Positions 58,504 through 64,000 of a stretch of 64,000 nucleotides of DNA are shown here, in pieces. Source of the DNA: Agelaius tricolor. Its lineage: Eukaryota; Chordata; Aves; Passeriformes; Icteridae. The stretch lies in assembly GCA_023055355.1 (NCBI GenBank), contig JALJCS010000039.1, positions 186,001 to 250,000 of the forward strand, given 5' to 3'. A program made the translations under genes and the position numbers. A model generated the notes under the pieces. It made no database searches. It was not told where the DNA came from and saw only the letters and a program-made list of their open reading frames with translations. Position 1 is the first letter of the stretch, and every line of letters begins with the position of its first letter.

Positions 58504-61500
58504 AGGCAGGAGAGTGGAAGGCGACTGTTTTCCACAAGTTTGCAAGCTGCGCACACAATCCCAGTGTAGTGCGGCGTCGTTCTTCGCCTTTCGGAAGATG
58601 CAGCTTTCTCTGGCTCCCAGAGGGGAAGAAAAGGCTCCTTCGCGCACAGAGCATTGTGACGGTCTGGGTGCGTTCCGGAGAGCGGCTTCTGCCGAAAGAC
58701 GCCCGGGACCGGTGCTCTGCTTCGGAGAGCTCCGTATCTAGGTCTTCTGCGTCTGCTGTCGACTACATCTTAGCAAAAAGCATGTGCACTAGGTCTTGCT
58801 TGGAGGAAACTGTATCAGTACAGAAAACATCGCCATTTGTGTTCTATTCTGCAGACTGTTTTGGAAGAAGTAAAAGAACGTTTTCCAAAACAGCTCCTCT
58901 TCGAAATGAATGTGAAGGGAGAAAGCAGGAGAGTGGAAGGCGACTGTTTTCCACAAGTTTGCAAGCTGCGCACACAAACCCAGTGTGCGCAGGGTTCCTT
59001 CCCCCTTTCGGAAGATGCAGCTTTCTCCCGCTCCCTCAGGCGAAGAAGCGGCTTCATCGCGCACAGAGGATTGTGACGGTCTGGGTGCGTTCCAGAGAGC
59101 GGCTTCTGCCAAAAGACGCCCGGGACAGCCTCTCTGATTCGGAGAGCTCCGTATCTTGGTCTTCTGCGTCGGCTGTCGACTACATCTTAGCAAAAAGCAT
59201 TTTCACTAGGTCTCGCAAAAAGAAACTGCGCCAGTGCAGAAAACATCGCCTATTGTGTTCTAGAGGTTGCACGGTGGTCTGCAGAGTGTTTTGGAAGAAG
59301 TAAAAGAACGTTGTCCAAAAAGCTCCTCTTCGAAAGGAATGTGATGGGAGAAGGCAGGAGAGTGGAAGGCGACTCTTTTCCACAAGTTTGCAAGCTGCGC
59401 CCACAAACCCAGTGGAGTGCGGCTTCGTTCGTCGCCTTTCGGAAGATGGAGCTTTCCCTGGCTCCCAGAGGCGAAGAAGCGGCTTCTTGGCGCACAGAGG
59501 ATTGTGACGGTCTGGGTGCGTTCTGGTGAGCGGCTTCTGCCAAAAGACGCCCGGGACCGGTGCTCTGCTTCGGAGAGCTCCGTATCTTGGTCTTCTGCGT
59601 CTGCTGTCGACTATATCTTAGCAAAAAGCATTTACACTAGGTCTCGCAAAAAGAAACTGCGCCAGTGCAGAAAACATCGCCTATTGTGTTCTAGAGGTTG
59701 CACGGAGGTCTGCAGAGTCTTTTGCAAGAAGTAAAAGAAAGTTGTCCAAAACAGCTCCTTTAGGAGGGGAATGTGAATGGAGAAGGCAGGAGAGGGAAAG
59801 GCGACTGTTTTCCACAAGTTTGCAAGCTGCGCACACAATCCCAGTGTAGTGCGGCGTCGTTCTTCGCCTTTCGGAAGATGCAGCTTTGCCCGGCTCCGGG
59901 AGGCAAAGAAGAGGCTTCTTCGCCATCAGAGCATTGTGACGGTCTGGGTGCGTTCCGGAGAGCAGCTTCTGCCAAAAGACGCCCGGGACTGGTGCTCTGC
60001 TTCGGAGAGCTCCGTATCTAGGTCTTCTGCGTCTGCTGTCGCCTACATCTTAGGAAAAAGCATGTCCACTAGGTCTCGCAATAAGAAACTGTGCTTGTGC
60101 AGACAACACCAACAATCGTGTTCTTTAGTTGCACGGAGGTCTGCAGACTGTTTCGGAAGAAGTAAAAGAAAGTTGTCCAAAACAGCTCCTCTTGGAAGGG
60201 AATGTGAAGGGAGAAGGCAGGAGAGTGGAAGGCGACTCTTTTCCACAAGTTTGCAAGCTGCGCACACAATCCCAGTGTAGTGCGGCGTCGTTCTTCGCCT
60301 TTCGGAAGATGCAGCTTTCTCTGGCTCCCAGAGGCGAAGAAAAGGCTCCTTCGCGCACAGAGCATTGTGACGGTCTGGGTGCGTTCCGGAGAGCGGCTTC
60401 TGCCGAAAGACGCCCGGGACCGGTGCTCTGCTTCGGAGAGCTCCATATCTAGGTCTTCTGCGTCTGCTGTCGCCTACATCTTAGCAAAAAGTATTTCCAC
60501 TAGGTCTTGCATGGAGAAACTGTATCAGTACAGAAAACATCGCCATTTGTCTTCTAGAGGTTGCACGGAGGTCTGCAGAGTCTTTTGCAAGAAGTAAAAG
60601 AAAGTTGTCCAAAACAGCTCCTTTAGGAGGGGAATGTGAATGGAGAAGGCAGGAGAGTGAAAGGCGACTCTTTTCCACAAGTTTGCAAGCTGCGCCCACA
60701 AACCCAGTGGAGTGCGGCTTCGTTCGTCGCCTTTCGGACGATGCAGCTTTGCCCGGCTCCCAGAGGCGAAGAAAAGGCTCCTTCGCGCACAGAGCATTGT
60801 GACGGTGGTGGTGCGTTCCGGAGAGCGGCTTCTGCCGAAAGACTCCCGGGACCGGTGCTCTGCTACGGAGAGCTCCGTATCTAGGTCTTCTGCGTCTGCT
60901 GTCGACTACATCTTAGCAAAAAGCATTTACACTAGGTCTCGCAAAAAGAAACTGCGCCAGTGCAGAAAACATCGCCTATTGTGTTCTAGAGGTTGCACGG
61001 AGGTCTGCAGAGTCTTTTGCAAGAAGTAAAAGAAAGTTGTCCAAAACAGCTCCTTTAGGAGGGGAATGTGAATGGAGAAGGCAGGAGAGTGAAAGGCGAC
61101 TGTTTTCCACAAGTTTGCAAGCTGCGCACACAATCCCAGTGGAGTGCGGCTTCGTTCGTCGCCTTTCGGAAGATGCAGCTTTCCCCGGCTCCCAGAGGCG
61201 AAGAAGCGGCTTCTTGGCGCACAGAGCATTGTGACGGTGGTGGTGCATTCCGGAGAGCGGCTTCTGCCGAAAGACGCCCGGGACCGGTGCTCTGCTTCGG
61301 AGAGCTCCGTATCTTGGTCTTCTGTGTCTGCTGTCGCCTTCACATTAGCAAAAAGCATTTCCATTAGGTCTTGCATGGAGAATCTGTGCCAATGCAGAAA
61401 ACCCTCACAAAAGTGTTCTAGAGGTTGCACGGTGGTCTGCAGAGTGTTTTGGAAGAAGTAAAAGAACGTTGTCCAAAACAGCTCCTCTTCGAAAGGAATG

Positions 61501-61612
61501 TGATGGGAGAAGGCAGGAGAGTGGAAGGCGACTGTTTTCCACAAGTTTGCAAGCTGCGCACACAATGCCAGTGTAGTGCGGCTTCGTTCGTCGCCTTTCG
61601 GAAGATGCAGCT
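58504..61612. repeat. Eight-monomer repeat (3439 bp spacing), copy 2
   Basis: It carries CAACAATCGTG near 60115, where other copies have CAACAATAGTG. This removes a stop and creates a spurious 167-codon frame. Otherwise it is nearly identical to copy 1. Confidence 0.8.
58758..59174 (+). repeat. 417-bp monomer variant, copy 15
   Basis: It lies 3439 bp after copy 14, with the same neighbours downstream, including the GTCCAAAAAGCTCC one-base-loss unit. Confidence 0.85.
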
Positions 61613-61764
61613 TTCCCTGGCTCCCGGAGGCGAAGAAAAGGCTCCTTCGCGCACAGAGCATTGTGACTGTCTGGGTGCGTTCTGGTGAGCGGCTTCTGCC
61701 AAAAGACGCCCGGGACCGGTGCTCTGCTACGGAGAGCTCCGTATCTAGGTCTTCTGCGTCGGCT
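61333..61764 (+). repeat. Divergent CTCACAAAAG monomer, copy 4
   Basis: It resembles copy 1 with a private change, TTCACATTAGC in place of TTCACCTTAGC. Confidence 0.75.
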
Positions 61765-62316
61765 GTCGACTACATCTTAGCAAAAAGCATTTACACTAGG
61801 TCTCGCAAAAAGAAACTGCGCCACTGCAGAAAACATCGCCTATTGTGTTCTAGAGTTTGCACGGTGGTCTGCACAGTGTTTTGGAAGAAGTAAAAGAACG
61901 TTGTCCAAAACAGCTCCTCTTCGAAAGGAATGTGAAGGGAGAAGGCAGGAGAGTGGAAGGCGACTCTTTTCCACAAGTTTGCAAGCTGCTCACACAATCC
62001 CAGTGTAGTGCGGCGTCGTTCTTCGCCTTTCGGAAGATGCAGCTTTCTCTGGCTCCCAGAGGCGAAGAAAAGGCTCCTTCGCGCACAGAGCATTGTGACG
62101 GTCTGGGTGCGTTCCGGAGAGCGGCTTCTGCCGAAAGACGCCCGGGACCGGTGCTCTGCTTCGGAGAGCTCCGTATCTAGGTCTTCTGCGTCTGCTGTCG
62201 ACTACATCTTAGCAAAAAGTATTTCCACTAGGTCTTGCATGGAGAAACTGTATCAGTACAGAAAACATCGCCATTTGTCTTCTAGAGGTTGCACGGAGGT
62301 CTGCAGAGTGTTTTGC

Positions 62317-62328
62317 AAGGAGGAAAAG
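62317..62328 (+). repeat. AAGGAGGAAAAG variant, copy 6
   Basis: It corresponds to copy 5 with one more monomer in between (3871 bp, that is 3439 plus 432). Confidence 0.8.
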
Positions 62329-63489
62329 AAAGTTGTCCAAAACAGCTCCTTTAGGAGGGGAATGTGAATGGAGAAGGCAGGAGAGTGAAAGGCGACTCTT
62401 TTCCACAAGTTTGCAAGCTGCGCCCACAAACCCAGTGGAGTGCGGCTTCGTTCGTCGCCTTTCGGACGATGCAGCTTTCCCTGGCTCCCAGAGGCGAAGA
62501 AAAGGCTCCTTCGCGCACAGAGCATTGTGACGGTGGTGGTGCGTTCTGGAGAGCGGCTTCTGCCGAAAGACACCCGGGACCGGTGCTCTGCTACGGAGAG
62601 CTCCGTATCTAGGTCTTCTGCGTCTGCTGTCGACTACATCTTAGCAAAAAGCATGTCCACCAGGTCTCGCAATAAGAAACTGAGCCAGTGCAGAAAACAC
62701 CAACAATAGTGTTCTTTAGTTGCACGGAGGTCTGCAGAGTGTTTTGGAAGAAGTAAAAGAAAGTTGTCCAAAACAGCTTCTTTAGGAGGGGAATGTGAAT
62801 GGAGAAGGCAGGAGAGTGAAAGGCGACTGTTTTCCACAAGTTTGCAAGCTGCGCCCACAAACCCAGTGTGCGCAGGGTTCCTTCACCCTTTCGGAAGATG
62901 CAGCTTTCTCCGGCTCCGGGAGGCGGAGAAGCGGCTTCTCCGCGCACAGAGCATTGTGCCGGTGGTGGTGCGTTCCGGAGAGCGGCTTCTGCCAAAAGAC
63001 GCCCGGGACCGGTGCTCTGCTTCGGAGAGCTCCGTATCTTGGTCTTCTGCGTCTGCTGTCGACTACATCTTAGCAAAAAGCATTTACACTAGGTCTCGCA
63101 AAAAGAAACTGCGCCAGTGCAGAAAACATCGCCTATTGTGTTCTAGAGGTTGCACGGAGGTCTGCAGAGTCTTTTGCAAGAAGTAAAAGAAAGTTGTCCA
63201 AAACAGCTCCTTTAGGAGGGGAATGTGAATGGAGAAGGCAGGAGAGTGGAAGGCGACTGTTTTCCACAAGTTTGCAAGCTGCGCACACAATCCCAGTGGA
63301 GTGCGGCGTCGTTCTTCGCCTTTCGGAAGATGCAGCTTTCTCTGGCTCCCAGAGGGGAAGAAAAGGCTCCTTCGCGCACAGAGCATTGTGACGGTCTGGG
63401 TGCGTTCCGGAGAGCGGCTTCTGCTGAAAGACGCCCGGGACCGGTGCTCTGCTTCGGAGAGCTCCGTATCTAGGTCTTCTGCGTCTGCT

Positions 63490-63906
63490 GTCGACTACAT
63501 CTTAGCAAAAAGCATGTGCACTAGGTCTTGCTTGGAGGAAACTGTATCAGTACAGAAAACATCGCCATTTGTGTTCTATTCTGCAGACTGTTTTGGAAGA
63601 AGTAAAAGAACGTTTTCCAAAACAGCTCCTCTTCGAAATGAATGTGAAGGGAGAAAGCAGGAGAGTGGAAGGCGACTGTTTTCCACAAGTTTGCAAGCTG
63701 CGCACACAAACCCAGTGTGCGCAGGGTTCCTTCCCCCTTTCGGAAGATGCAGCTTTCTCCCGCTCCCTCAGGCGAAGAAGCGGCTTCATCGCGCACAGAG
63801 GATTGTGACGGTCTGGGTGCGTTCCAGAGAGCGGCTTCTGCCAAAAGACGCCCGGGACAGCCTCTCTGATTCGGAGAGCTCCGTATCTTGGTCTTCTGCG
63901 TCGGCT
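63490..63906 (+). repeat. 417-bp monomer variant, copy 16
   Basis: It is the last complete copy in the window and is preceded by a GAAGAAAAGGCTCC unit with CTGCTGAAAGACG. The array continues past the window end. Confidence 0.85.
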
Positions 63907-64000
63907 GTCGACTACATCTTAGCAAAAAGCATTTTCACTAGGTCTCGCAAAAAGAAACTGCGCCAGTGCAGAAAACATCGCCTATTGTGTTCTAGAGGTT

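Larger units (their letters stand above)
1..64000. repeat. 432-bp satellite DNA array (entire window)
   Basis: The same monomer recurs head to tail from the first to the last base. Landmarks such as GTCGACTACATCTTAGC, CGGAGAGCTCCG and GAAGATGCAGCTTT return every 429-433 bp, or 417 bp in one variant, giving about 148 units. No inverted unit, mobile element or non-satellite stretch was seen, and both window ends fall inside a monomer. This architecture is known from eukaryotic centromeric, pericentromeric and sex-chromosomal heterochromatin; the chromosomal location here is inference. The family is not one I recognise. Overlapping open frames on both strands are explained by a period divisible by three and sparse stops, so no coding gene is called. 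Confidence 0.97.
9780..64000. repeat. Satellite domain 2: higher-order-duplicated monomers
   Basis: From the first 417-bp unit onward the array changes character. CATTTACAC (first at about 10651), GACTCTTTTCC (first at about 10394) and GTATCTTGG become common. Sixteen 417-bp units appear, and multi-monomer blocks recur almost identically at spacings from 849 bp to over 31 kb. No single higher-order period covers the domain; blocks of 2, 3, 6, about 8 and about 17 monomers are nested and truncated against each other. Known satellite biology attributes such patterns to repeated local amplification and unequal exchange, which makes this the more recently homogenised part. That age ordering is inference from the near-identity of its blocks. 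Confidence 0.85.

Noticed and set aside
8497..59303. Long open frames up to 268 codons, for example 9519-10325 and 58497-59303 on the + strand and 40266-41000 on the minus strand
   Set aside because: They run through satellite units. They arise from the frame-restoring 417-bp variant or a single lost stop, overlap open frames on the other strand, and resemble no protein family.
1..64000. Transposable element, tRNA, rRNA or other RNA gene as the monomer's origin
   Set aside because: No terminal repeats, target-site duplications, poly(A) tails, A/B-box promoters or recognisable RNA gene segments were seen.

Overview
The whole window is one uninterrupted, head-to-tail satellite DNA array. It is built from about 148 copies of a monomer of 432 bp (hand-measured spacings mostly 429-433 bp, with a recurrent 417-bp form). 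I see no gene, RNA gene, transposon, inversion or unique-sequence spacer, and the array runs off both ends. Long, diverse tandem arrays with nested higher-order duplications point to a eukaryotic chromosome: centromeric, pericentromeric, sex-chromosome or other heterochromatin. I do not recognise the satellite family and cannot name the organism. A hand count on one monomer (433-864) gives about 53% G+C, more G than C on the + strand, and 27 CpG against about 30 expected, so CpG is not depleted.

Monomer anatomy, with position 1 of the window as monomer position 1. Positions 1-47 are purine-rich. Positions 48-136 are conserved. Positions 137-200 form a highly variable window. Positions 201-302 are a strongly conserved core carrying CCCGGG, ACCGGT, the imperfect palindrome CGGAGAGCTCCG and GTCGAC (CGAC often CGCC). 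Positions 303-365 form a second variable window. Positions 366-432 are conserved and carry TCTAGA and CTGCAG. Both variable windows exist as a small set of distinct haplotypes that are reshuffled between monomers.

Layout. Positions 1-9779 (domain 1) hold about 22 heterogeneous monomers with only traces of a three-monomer (~1296 bp) repeat. From 9780 to the end (domain 2) the array carries diagnostic variants absent from domain 1: CATTTACAC, GACTCTTTTCC, and 16 copies of a 417-bp monomer. Domain 2 is organised into many near-identical multi-monomer duplications. Examples are two-monomer 849 bp (16.6-18.3 kb), three-monomer 1293 bp (19.7-22.3 kb), six-monomer 2574 bp (21.9-27.05 kb), about eight-monomer 3439 bp (55.1-61.6 kb) and about seventeen-monomer 7330 bp (38.6-53.2 kb). 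Dispersed copies lie 13.3, 15.9, 17.2, 17.6, 18.0, 20.6, 22.3 and 31.3 kb apart. The two 7330-bp copies differ by two whole-monomer gains or losses at homologous positions, as in-register unequal exchange would leave.

Reading frames. The monomer length is divisible by three and stop codons are sparse, so many overlapping open frames of 65-268 codons appear on both strands. I regard these as by-products of the repeat and annotate none as a gene. The interest of the window lies in satellite evolution: a domain boundary, a shuffled-haplotype monomer and recombination junctions that can be read directly.
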